A DNA stretch of 64,000 nt, taken from positions 178,899,863-178,963,862 of the forward strand of contig CM077116.1 of the NCBI GenBank assembly GCA_039619475.1. The letters are read 5' to 3'. The translations under genes and the position numbers were made by a program. This DNA is from Icerya purchasi (lineage: Eukaryota > Arthropoda > Insecta > Hemiptera > Monophlebidae). Positions within the stretch are counted from its first letter, which is position 1. The number at the start of each line of letters is the position of its first letter. Of this stretch, positions 12,504 to 22,358 are shown piece by piece. Below the pieces are notes generated by a model. That model saw nothing but the letters and a program-made list of their open reading frames with translations. It was not told where the DNA came from and searched no databases.

Positions 12504-12755
12504 CACATTCTCAGACGACTCAGCACTCTTAGACACGGGTTAGCACTGTTCGACAGCCGAACACTCTTGGAAGATTCAACGTTCTTAGCTAGGTTCGAAG
12601 AAAGTTCTCAACTTTCGTAGGCAATTCAGCATTCTTGGACCATTCGGTATTCTCAGACAGCTCAGCATTTTCCGCTAATTCGGTATTCTCGGAGAGCTCA
12701 GCATTTTTGGAATACTTGACATTCATCCATAGCACAGCATGTTTGGGCACCTCGG
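12504..12755. repeat. Degenerate 18-bp minisatellite
   Basis: About fourteen imperfect copies of a unit like CATTCTTGGACAGCTCAG. The best preserved stretch is 12618-12720. Because 18 is a multiple of three, one plus-strand frame reads six-residue repeats (AFLDHS, VFSDSS, AFSANS, VFSESS). The frame is not continuous over the whole array and no gene context was found, so I treat it as noncoding. Confidence 0.75.
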
Positions 12756-13910
12756 TCAGTCTTTAACTGTACTATTTCTAACATAAATTGCTACAATATG
12801 AGTTTTAGTATGTTGCCGATAATCGTTTTAAACAAAAAAAAAAAAAAAAAAGATATTAATTGTTTTGTTTTTCTATTTAAATGAAAAACGTTTAAATGCG
12901 TGCCCAGATAGTATTCCGGGGGGAGAATGTAAACATGTTGATTTGAAGCAGCTAATTAGCAGTCCCCAAAAAGAGACTATTATAATGAAGTATAATAGTG
13001 ATTCGACTGAGAATGGAACGAACAAGACGGAAACACTCAAGAACTGGGTATTGTCACCGGAGGAGCGTACCCTTCTATCGGATAGTGGCAAATCTAACAA
13101 CATTCGTGTTTGTAAAATTTAACAACAAGACAATATCGAAATATAAAAGAACGCTCACTGTAGTTACTAAGACAATTACTAAACTAAAACTAATCCAAAG
13201 TTTAAATATTTACGCGGATCAGTCGAGCAAATTCGAAACAGCGCCGACTATTTTTGATATTGACTCTTCTAAGGACCGCTTCAGGGCCTGCTTCTTTACA
13301 ATGTAGTAATGCCCCCTATTGACGTTTACGATAACATCCGTACGCTGTCGTTAGACTAAACGATAACTGCCCCCCCCCATACGTACATTTACAGTGCTAC
13401 GGTTTTGTTTGTTGTTTTTTTTTTTGGTTAAAAAAGAAATTTAAATAATCGTCAGTTCATTAAATTGTACATAACAACCATGCGTAATTTCTTGTTTTGC
13501 TTGCCGGAAAAGACACTGCACGAGTGGATGAAAATCTTTTTCCTCCTTCCGGTATCGGCCGGTGTCGCTATTTATTTTTACTCTCGCAATTGATCAATTT
13601 TGCCACTGCTAGCTCCGGACTTGAAGAGCCCGCGATTTTTCGTAATCTTTGATTTTCGATAATTACAATAAACTCACCCCTTGTGCTACACTGGTCCTCT
13701 CACATGTCTCACCAGATGGATTGATAATCGCTGTAATTATAATGTAGATACGTTATTTCGATCGTAGCCAGTTGTTAAAATGAAAACGTCGATTTAAACA
13801 AATATACGCCGTTGATAAATTGAGTTAATATCAGGTACGGTACTTTAAATAGTTGTTATATTATTATATTATATATATATAGGACTTCTTGGCGGAAATG
13901 AACTAAATAA
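12756..13910. other. No confident gene; overlapping frames at 12865-13306
   Basis: Two overlapping open frames occupy 12865-13306 (+). One reads LKNWVLSPEERTLL, which distantly recalls a segment before the reverse transcriptase in Penelope-like elements. The match is short and the frame ends soon after. No splice sites or other domain support a host gene. A C-run lies at about 13370-13378. Confidence 0.35.
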
Positions 13911-13911
13911 A

Positions 13912-13990
13912 TCATAGTAAACCGAAAACCTGTGATACCTCCGGTTTGACAGCTATGCACCTTAACCACTAGTTTATCGCGCAACCTTAC
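13912..13990 (-). mobile_element. tRNA-derived SINE head (family A)
   Basis: In minus orientation it reads an A-box-like AGTGGTTAAGGTGCATAGCTG, then AAACCGGAGGTATCACAGG. It matches the head of the more complete copy at 47515-47580. No body continues leftward, so only the tRNA-like head is present. Confidence 0.6.
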
Positions 13991-14124
13991 TTCACTCGAA
14001 TAAAATTAAAAACAAAATTCAAATTTTAATTTGAACCGTACGTATAATTTTATATAATATACGCCGTGTTTTCAGTTGTTTATATACACGGAGGGAACGA
14101 GCATTAAAGTAAATATAGCGACGG

Positions 14125-14262
14125 CCCCATAATACCCTCATGGATTATTGTAGAGTTTAGCTTTTCATAGTATACTTAAGGATCTAATGGATCCGAAAAG
14201 AATAATGGACCACTTTTTCTTTCTTTGGAATCCTTTCCGGACATACATATTTACATAAGTAG
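14125..14262 (-). mobile_element. SINE tail/body fragment (family A)
   Basis: It matches 47335-47440: CTCATGGATTATTGTAGAGTTTAGC, then AAGGATCTAATGGATCCGAAAAG and an ACTTTTTCTTT block. This is the 3' part of the same SINE family as 13912-13990, but head and tail are in the wrong order on the chromosome. They are therefore separate or rearranged copies. Confidence 0.55.
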
Positions 14263-14273
14263 ATCACAGTCAT

Positions 14274-14435
14274 ATTTTTTTTTTTTTTTTGAGAGGCACG
14301 CTAAACATGGGCATTACCAAGTGTGAAACTTTTTGGGAGTTTCAATGGGCGGCAGCGAATTCGAACCCGGTTCTATGCGAACGAAACGCCACTGCCTAAC
14401 CAACTACGAAGTGTGGTAGCTGGCTATCATATTAA
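14274..14435 (-). mobile_element. tRNA-derived SINE (family B)
   Basis: The T-run at 14276-14291 is the A-tail. In element orientation the head reads GCCAGCTACCACACTTCG, TAGTTGGTTAGGCAGTGGCG (A-box region), then GAACCGGGTTCGAATTCGCTGCC, a good B box. It aligns with 51715-51918 throughout, which supports a family of about 160-200 bp. Confidence 0.65.
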
Positions 14436-15600
14436 TATTAAGGCGCTCTATATCGAAATACATTTGTGGGGCAAAATACTTTACTAGTTAAAATTTTTAT
14501 GAAATAAAAAATCTTGCGGATAAATAATATGTAAGAAAAAGAGGAAAATATTACAAATAAAGAATGGCTTAATGAAAATGTAAAAAGTATTATGAAATTT
14601 CCGCGTTGAATTAATATTTAACAATGCCGCTGCGAGTTTTTCCTATACGCGCTGTAAGCGCAACATGATGAGCTCGATGTATTGCTGTTCATCGTTGTTT
14701 TTTTTTTTTTTTCGTGCCTACACATACCCTGAAAGAAAACTTCATGCAATGACCTCTCGACGAAATTTTGAATTTCATAGAAAAAGTCGAGGTCATTTGA
14801 AAACAGGTATTTAATTCACGCCGTAAATATGCTCTATTAGTAAACAATGCAACTAAAGGAAAAAAATTAAAAAGTGTTGAATTACTTGCTTACACATTTC
14901 CTTCTTCTGCTTAACATGAGCAGTATTTATTCAGACGCATGTCAGATTTAGAAATAGACTGTGAATAATTCAAACGATCTCAAACCGAGACGTCTGTATA
15001 TTTAAAGTAATATATAGGTAGATAGATTAACGATGGAACAAGCGAGAAGGAAAAGGAGTCTCTATTTTTCATTCTACTATTCGAATTACTATAGTAGCTT
15101 GTTTCGTTTTGTTCAACGAGTTACCGTATAAAAATTAATGAGAAATGTATGTTTCTAATTGCAATAAAAAAATTACACATGAAACACATTTATAAACTGT
15201 TTAATAGTACGAAATTACACCAGGAAAATCAAATGTACTGTGGTTGATAAAAGCGGAATTCTATGTGCGCCGGGAATAAATTTACGCAGACATAACAAAG
15301 CTGTAAGCGATTTTTTTTTAAAGTGTATATCTTTTTTTTTTTTTTTTAACCAGAACATAATGACCGTTTTAAACATCGGATCACTTCATATCAAAATGCG
15401 TAAATTAAAATTGTACTTCGCTTCCTTCAAATAACAAAAGAATTGAAATTAAAAAAGCATTTAGAAGAAAATGTGTCAGAAAATCTTGTCTACAGAATAC
15501 GTACTTTTATATGAACGAGCCTTGAGTGTGCTAAAAATCTGAAAACCAGTGGGAAATCACTGACGCGCAGAACTATAATATCTCATCTAATGAGAGCTTT
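14436..15600. other. No gene seen
   Basis: AT-rich DNA with T-runs near 14696-14712 and 15331-15347. No recognisable product. Confidence 0.4.
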
Positions 15601-15880
15601 AAGGGGGGGTATGGGATAATGTGTCTAAAAAAGCACTTTTTTGAGAGTATTTTTTAAAGAGACTATTAAAGTTATTTCATTAAAGTTTTTGCACATAGTT
15701 ATATGACATTTCAAGAACATTCAGTAATTTTTTCGTCGAAAAATATTCATGAACAAACCAGTGAGAGCGAATTAACAGAGGCCATTTCGAAAAAATAAGT
15801 TTTGCGGTGTCCACGTTGACTTGTTACAAAATCATCCGAAACACGAATAGTTGGAAAAAATGGTTAATTTAGAAGTAAAT

Positions 15881-16041
15881 CTAGGTCGCAACGTTGTCCT
15901 TTTATTTTTTTTATTTTTTTTCAATTTTTGGCGGTCGGTTGAAGTCAAAAACACGATATTTACCCTAAAAATGGAGCCATTTTGTAGCTGTAAAATCGGT
16001 CGAAAACGAAAAAAAAGAAAAAGAAGAACGTTGCGACCTAG
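15881..16041. repeat. 15-bp inverted repeat in the transposase 3' flank
   Basis: CTAGGTCGCAACGTT at 15881-15895 recurs as its exact reverse complement at 16027-16041, with about 131 bp between the arms. The pair lies just downstream of the transposase stop codon in transcript orientation and could fold as a hairpin in the 3' UTR. Confidence 0.8.
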
Positions 16042-16133
16042 TAAAATATGTATTGTAAAACTGTGTACAACATGAACCAGATCGATACAGAAGTTTTTAA
16101 GATATCGTGTCTATACCGACTTCAATAAAGTCG

Positions 16134-16159
16134 TTTCGAGAAAAACGCGTTTAAAGTTT
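16134..16159. repeat. 26-bp block shared with 45440-45465
   Basis: The 26 bases starting TTTCGAGAAAAACGCGTTTA are identical at 45440-45465. Here they lie just 3' of the transposase gene (transcript orientation), so the second site is probably the remains of another element of this family. Confidence 0.8.
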
Positions 16160-16200
16160 TAAACTATGAAAATTGGAAGAAAATTTTTCTTTTTTCTCAC

Positions 16201-17229
16201 TTAAACTGAATCGTCGATGCCAGCACCATAAAGTAAGGTATCTGCTGCACTCGCAAAGTCCAAGGTTTCCTTTTGCACCATTCTTTCTATTATTCTAGCT
16301 TCTTTTGTCTGAAGCACAGCTTTTTGTTCGGCTCTTTGAATTCGCGTTTCATCGGCTGTTTGAACGTACTGATGAGCACTTGGGCCGGCGCTGATTTTCA
16401 TCTCTTGTAGGAAGGCTATTAATGCAAAATTTCCTTCATTGAAAATACATCCAGCTACATTTGCTGAAATTTCTACTAGAATAGGGCTACTGAATAAAAT
16501 TTTTGGAATGATCTTCCAAATAAGTTGATTTAGGCTTTTGTTATTGTTTTGGGTAAATCCACCAACACATCGCTCTAAAAACTCGTCCTTGCTTAAATCT
16601 TCATAAATTGGCTCGATTGCTTTTGTTACATCATCCGGAAAAGGTTCATAATCGTACTGGAAATTTTCTACTCCGGTAGTGGCCAAAGCTTTTTGATAAG
16701 CACACCAAGAGTTAGCGCTGGCTGGACACTTACAGTGCTGTGGATTTTTATTCGTTGATTTATAATGGAAAAAGACCGCCCAAATGGAATCTTTCATTTT
16801 TTGCACTGAATCGCAATTTCTTCTGATTTCTAATCCATAATACAGCGTTAATTTAGCAATTGTTTTACCAGGGAGTTTTCCTATTCCAGAGAGACTTCTG
16901 CTTCTTCTAGTTTGTCCAGCCTTTTTTCCGGTTTTTATTTCTGTCTCTACTGTTGTGTTTTTTAGAAGATTACGTAACCGTTTGCCCATTCTTTTTTGAA
17001 CGTGGCCAACGCATTCTTTTTGATTTATTACAAAGTCTTCGCCATACGGATGGGATTGAATTACACCGGTGTACGTTTTACTATCACCGTCGCCGATGTA
17101 ATTTTTATACTTGACGTCGTACTTTTCCTCCGATTGTCGAAACATTTCTTTTATTGCTGATACTTCCCTGTTTCCTGCAGGTCCAATGTGATTTGCTTCA
17201 CATTCATCACGTTCCACGTACTTTGGCAT
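16201..17229 (-). CDS. Mutator-like element transposase, C-terminal portion (342 aa)
   Basis: This is an uninterrupted 342-codon frame of the invertebrate Mutator-like transposase type, which moves DNA transposons by cut-and-paste. Diagnostic blocks in order: CEAN and PAGNREV at residues 10-23; YIGDGDSKTY at 44-53, whose acidic residues match a conserved block; ECVGHVQKRMGKRLRNL at 72-88; LTLYYGLEIR at 127-136. A Cys/His-rich stretch, NPQHCKCPASANSWCAYQKA, follows at 162-181, and RCVGGFTQNNNKSLNQLIW at 220-238. As I recall the family, proteins are roughly twice as long, so the N-terminal half with the first catalytic Asp is missing. An in-frame stop lies just upstream of the ATG. The family's usual N-E-S-F-N block is altered to N-K-S-L-N. 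The copy is therefore probably inactive, although the clean frame suggests recent insertion. Domestication is possible but unsupported. Confidence 0.75.
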   Translation of the reverse strand: MPKYVERDECEANHIGPAGNREVSAIKEMFRQSEEKYDVKYKNYIGDGDSKTYTGVIQSHPYGEDFVINQKECVGHVQKRMGKRLRNLLKNTTVETEIKTGKKAGQTRRSRSLSGIGKLPGKTIAKLTLYYGLEIRRNCDSVQKMKDSIWAVFFHYKSTNKNPQHCKCPASANSWCAYQKALATTGVENFQYDYEPFPDDVTKAIEPIYEDLSKDEFLERCVGGFTQNNNKSLNQLIWKIIPKILFSSPILVEISANVAGCIFNEGNFALIAFLQEMKISAGPSAHQYVQTADETRIQRAEQKAVLQTKEARIIERMVQKETLDFASAADTLLYGAGIDDSV

Positions 17230-17337
17230 GCCATTCTTTAAATTCCATTATAGTTAATTTTTGTTCTCAAGTTTTACACCTTTAGCATTTTTTAACGCAA
17301 ATATCTATAACTTTTCCAGTGTAATATCCTATTAATG

Positions 17338-17349
17338 AAGAAACACCAT
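17338..17349. repeat. Target-site duplication, left (12 bp)
   Basis: AAGAAACACCAT here and at 17611-17622 bracket a short LINE copy, as expected of staggered-cut retrotransposition. Confidence 0.75.
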
Positions 17350-17610
17350 TCCTTCGTTTGTGATCCTGACCACGTGCTGTTTGAATGGTTCAGTCTTTCC
17401 TCCGAACGTAATATCCTGTACGTTTAATTATTAAAGCTGAATTTTCCTACTCCATATAGTACTTCCTATATCTTAGCCTTGCCGTCAACCAATGCGGTTC
17501 TTATTCTTGTCTCTTTTCTGTCATTGATTACTGACCGGATTAAAATTTAATCTCTAATCTAGTCCAATTGTCCTGGGTAGCTGTACTTGGTCAGCCAAGC
17601 CCGAAAAAAA
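17350..17610 (+). mobile_element. Strongly truncated LINE copy with target-site duplications
   Basis: Only the last part of ORF2 is present: FVCDPDHVLFEW, SLSSERNIL, then ITDRIKI and a stop near 17551. The family 3' UTR follows (TACTTGGTCAGCCAAGCCCG) with a short A-run. It is flanked by a perfect 12-bp duplication (17338-17349 and 17611-17622), so the insert is 261 bp and its 5' end is a true truncation. One frameshift lies after LSSER. Confidence 0.8.
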
Positions 17611-17741
17611 AAGAAACACCATATAACGCGGAGAAACCTAGCTTTTGCCAGGTGCCAACACCGGCCAGGCCCTTTGAAAAAAAAGGAAGCAGCTGCTCCG
17701 GTTACCTGCCTGTGGCTGAGAAAGACAAAAAATAACACAGC

Positions 17742-18340
17742 TGGTATGATTAAGGAAGAATGGAATAAGTGAACACACCACCGGCGGAGAGGATAAGAAG
17801 GAAAGCCGATAATAAGACGAAGGAGGCTACGAAATATGGCAAAAGAGAAGAAAACTTGCAAAATTACGAAGCAAGAGAAGGTAAAAGTTAGAAAGATAAA
17901 AGGAATTTAGGTACGTCGTTCCGTAGTTCAAAGTTTAAATGTTTAGATTAATATTGTAAGTGATAAATTTTGGAAAGTAATTCCTTTCGGTCGAGCCAAA
18001 GAGCTATTTCATTTCGCTTAGTTCCGCCACAATAACCGGATGATCAGAATAGATCTATTCGAATGGGACAAAAGAAAAATATTCCATAAATCAAACCGCG
18101 AACCAAAAGGCTAGCTGAAGCAAACAACGACAACAAGGGGAGAAGAAATCATTTGAAAGATACTTTTTCAAATTTCAAAAAAAAATAAATAAATAAACAA
18201 AAAAAACGTTTTTTATCAGAAAACGAATGAAGACAACGTAAAATTAACCGCATCCGGGATTAGAATCATTAATGAAATAGAGTAGAAGCAGAGACCGTTA
18301 AAGGATTTCCAGAATAATTACGGGAGGGAAAGAAAGTGAT
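17742..18340 (-). mobile_element. Decayed LINE RNase H copy; near-duplicate of 11095-11700
   Basis: Colinear with 11095-11700 over about 590 bp, including shared noncoding drift and an A-rich internal stretch. It corresponds on the minus strand to the RNase H end of the main LINE family. No usable frame remains. Confidence 0.6.
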
Positions 18341-18399
18341 AATATGGTTTTTTTTTGGTTTTTTTTGGGCGTCGAAAATTCAACCCATCGACAATGTAA

Positions 18400-19925
18400 T
18401 ATAATTAATTAACTAATTAACGCTATACATTAATATTACATTGTACTATATAATTATATAATAACTTGTATACTGCAGCACTCCCGGTGGCCAGGAGAGA
18501 ATTGACACTACACGGCAGAGGGATCTGGAAATTTATTATTGAGTTATACAAAATAATTCTTTGCGTCGTGTGAAAATTGCATTCGAAGATGAGGTGGTCA
18601 GCATCCGCCACTTTGTCCGAGTCTAGTGGATGTTGGCAATAGGGAGAAGAGATTAAACCCATGTTGTACAAAGAAGCGGGGAGACGGTTTACCCCCAGCC
18701 GGAGGCGACATAAGGTAACAATGTACGATCTCGTACTTATCGAAACAGTCGTAATGTGGTTGAACCAAGGAACGTTAGGAATATTAGGTTGAATTCTTTT
18801 GTGCTGTTGGGCGCAAAATGGATTTGCCCATGTAGCCTCCCAATATTCTTTATGAGCATATCTAATGAGCTCGAATAGGTCTCTGTTTGGAAAATATGGA
18901 ACTAAACAACTATTCATCCATGTGTCTCTGGCAGCCATGTCTACCACTTCGTTACCGTAGATATCCGCATGTCCCGGTATCCAAACAAAGTTAACTACTA
19001 CGCCAGATTCAGAAAGGGAAACTACTAGGCTTCTGATTTTATAGAGGTATGGATGGGATTTTGTGTTGAACGATAAGAGCTTCAAAGCTGATAAGCAACT
19101 CATGGAATCAGACATGATAATGATATTTTCAGAGAATATATGTGCATTTAAAAAGGACAAAGCCTTGAAAATCGCAGCACATTCGGCACTAAACACAGAG
19201 GTAAAACGAGGAAGAGAAAATTTTTTAGTTAAGTTAAGACATGGTATAAAAAAAGCAGCACCCGCAGAATTCGAAGATTTAAAACCATCAGTAAAAATCG
19301 GTTGGAAATTCGGCCAATGGTCCGAAATTATCGCATTGAATACTCTGCTAGCGTTGTGTCTATTAACGAACTGAAAAGAATCCAAATCTACCTGTAACTT
19401 AAAGCAGTTATGTGAGTATGGGTGTTTAAAGATCAATGAAGGATATGACGGTATGGTAATAAAAGAAGCATTTTGGAGGTTTTAAATCTCCAATTGTTTT
19501 TAACATCCAAATAGGAATTAAGTAAATTGAAGCTGGCTGGAGGACAGTATTTCATAAGAAACCTGTCTGCTAGGTACGATGATCTAACAGAGAGAGGAGG
19601 GATCTTGGTTTCAACTTCCAAAGCAGCGATAGAAGTAGGTAAGCAAGCATGTTCTTTATCCTCCTTAATTTTTTACGATTGGTTGCTGAGGAATTATGAA
19701 AGAAGTAACAACCATAGTCTAAAATACTGCGATAGTATGCTTTGTATAACTTACTCATTGTGCACGGATCGCTACCCCAATTGACATTACAGAGGGCCTT
19801 GAGTAGGGGTAACCGTTTTAGAAGTTTGTTATACATGTAATCTACATGATGGTTCCAGTTTAATTTAGAATCGAGAATAAAACCTAAGTACTTATGTGCC
19901 GACAAAATGGGGACAGTCTTACGCG
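18400..19925 (-). mobile_element. Second LINE lineage: RT thumb and RNase H, 3' part
   Basis: On the minus strand the copy starts in the reverse transcriptase thumb: SAHKYLGFILDSKLNWNHHV, then LYKAYYRSILDYGCYFF at about 19905-19700. It continues through a frameshift (KIPPLSVRSSYLADRFLMKY) into a clean 337-codon frame at 18423-19436. That frame holds an RNase H domain with all catalytic acids: D50 (IFTDGFKSS), E85 (FSAECAAI), D110 (IIMSDSMS), with H156 (VWIPGHA) and D166 (GNEVVDMAAR). A C-terminal Cys/His segment follows (SPYCQH, ADADHLIFEC). RNase H reads and removes the RNA strand during copying. Sequence and ending (YNYIVQCNINV) differ clearly from the main LINE family. Left of the stop lie TTAA-type repeats that could be the 3' tail. 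At least one frameshift makes it a pseudo-element. Confidence 0.8.
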
Positions 19926-19934
19926 CGAGTAAAA

Positions 19935-20640
19935 GGCATTTTTACGGATCTTTTTGAAAATTTATACATAATCATTAATGAAAAAGAGTAAAAGTAAGGT
20001 TCGTTAAAGGAGCTTCAGAGCAATTATGAGAAGGAAAAGCGAAATCCCATTAAGCCCCTTGAAACCGTCGGTAAAATTAATGGAACGGATGGAATGTAAG
20101 GAATTTAGAGGATCGCCTTAAAGTTCAGATCTAACCGTGAAATGCGAATTTATCACAGTTCAGTAAAAAAGGAATTGATGAGGAGGCTAAAGTAAAATTA
20201 CTAGAGAAAAGTATGGTTGGTTGTCGTTAGAAAAAAAAAAAAAAAAAAAAAAAAGTACGAGGTGAAAAACAGAAATAAAATTGGAATTTTACTGTCAGTT
20301 ATGGAAGATCGATAAACGGATATAGCTCTAAAGGAAAAATAAGAGAATCATTTAAAGAGGAAAAAACTGCAATCCAAGTAACATCTGCGAATAAACAAAG
20401 AGCGTTTCGCGAAAATGTGATCAGACTTATAGACTGTTGCATCATCCTTCTCCTTTTTTCTTTTTTTTCTTTTTGTTACTTTCTCATTAGTTCCTTGGTG
20501 CAGAGAGCGGAATAAAGAAACTAAAGAATGTCAAAATGTAGAGAAATAGCAATGAAGTATAAAGGAAACCGTCAGCGTCATTTAGGCTAAGAGAGTGATT
20601 AGGTTGATTAGGTTGAAGGGGAGTACACAGAAGGAGCGAT
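19935..20640 (-). mobile_element. Decayed LINE copy (main family)
   Basis: Left part (19950-20045) resembles 18255-18345 and 11610-11690. Near 20062-20085 the minus strand reads INFTDGF, the first RNase H aspartate motif. Everything is frameshifted, and the limits are approximate. An A-run of about 25 bp lies at 20230-20254. Confidence 0.5.
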
Positions 20641-22358
20641 TAAAATAACCGATCGAAATCTAGAATGAAATTTTTCACATGCGCGCTCGTCTAGAAAGCA
20701 TGGAATTTTCTTAGAATAGTAGCGAGAATGAGGAGGACTCTAAATACGATCAGGAACTCGCAAAGGAAATGAACGCGAACGGATTTTGTTACCGGAAGTT
20801 TCATCATGAACTTGAATAAAGATCGATATGAAAGGATTTTTGTTGATATCAATATTGTTCTAAAATTATATCGTATAATTTTATCTGTATTTTCGCTTCA
20901 TTGTTTAGGGCAACCGGTATTTTTGTTTTGCTTATATTTATGAGCTTGAAAATTAATTAAAATTTTCGTACCTTCTATAATTCGTTTTATTATTAGTTTT
21001 TCACCGCAAACCATATATTTATAGTCTAGGGTTTTCCATGTTTTTACTCCGACGATGAATAGATTATTATACTATTCGAAACGTTAGCCGCTAATGGAGC
21101 AGTGCAAACTTCGGACAACTTTTTATTCGCCCTATCAGTCCGCTCACAGTTAGATAATTTGGTGCGCTAATTTGGAATATCTAGTGACTTGGTAAATAGG
21201 ATTGAAAATGTGCAGAAAACGAGTTTCTAAAATACTTGCATTATAAATGTATCGGCTCCCAGGTGATGTGCGTTACAAATACAAATAGTCCGACAGTTAA
21301 ATATGCATAGCTTTTGGATGAGCGAAGAAAGAAATTAGCACTTTGTTTTCAGCACAATTTAATGCACGGTAAGATTAACTGTCCTACTCTTTTAGAGAAA
21401 ATTTCTTATTTGAGTTCCGATTTTGCCGGCTCAATTCGTACACTGGCTGTTCCGTTTGCGAACACTTAGCAGTATGCATGCTCCTCTCACCGTTCTTTAT
21501 TCATATTCTGTAATAATTTGGAGAAAGATCATCGGGAGCTAGACATTTTTATTGATCACGGTGGTGAGTTCTTAAAAGCTGTTCGGAATTTAACAATGTG
21601 AGGCTGTGTTGTACTGATTTTCTTGAGTGTTTCTTTGAGTGAACATAGAGTGTATGTGTAAGAGTGTATATAGGCGTGCATATTACAGGTGTGAGCTGTG
21701 TTGGCGTGGGAGTGTGAATGGGATAGAAGTAAAATAAGTAATGTTAGATAAAATCGTTGTGTACGTACGGGTATGATTTACACATTGCGTGACTTCGTAA
21801 TTTTTCTTTTCTATCGTTTCATTGTACCTGTACTTGTATATTTCTACTGAATTGTTTTATTATCTGGTGCTGCGCAGTAATTGACGTAAGCTGTTGCACA
21901 TTCGGATTGTATAAATAAATAAATAAATAATATTTGGTTTGTATCGCAGAAAACAATAATATTATGTTTAAGTTAGTTTCGAGAGTGTTTGTAATGTTGA
22001 TATTTGATGTTGTAATTGTTTATTTTTTGTTACGAATGCTGTACCATCTTTGAATCTTACGCATGCACTTCTTCGTTCACGTTTTCTTTCATTTTCATAA
22101 TTGGTTCTTCTATTACCGAGTTAAAAAATGTGGATGATAATGACCTTTGTATTACTGCCCTCTGTATTTCTGTCTTTTCCTTTGAATCGCCAATTTGTAC
22201 TTCAACCGTTTCATTATGGGGTATTCGACCCTAAAAGCTGGCCAAAATTCCAACTCGCAAAACAGATAACCTTTCAGAAAGAACAATTACCGGAGGTACG
22301 TGAAGGGTCGACGAAACAAATGCTACAGTTGGGTTTTACCGAAGCTCTGCATTATTGT
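20641..22358. other. No gene seen
   Basis: Unique-looking sequence with no domain, including a GT-rich part near 21640-21730 and a (TAAA)n tract near 21909-21929. Frames at 22016-22364 carry no motif. Confidence 0.4.

Noticed and set aside
12865..13306. Overlapping frames with LKNWVLSPEERTLL, considered as a Penelope-like polyprotein remnant
   Set aside because: The resemblance is one short segment, no reverse transcriptase or GIY-YIG motif follows, and the frames end quickly.
17559..17861. 100-codon minus-strand frame
   Set aside because: It crosses a LINE 3' UTR, its A-tail, the target duplication and another LINE fragment, so it cannot be a real protein.
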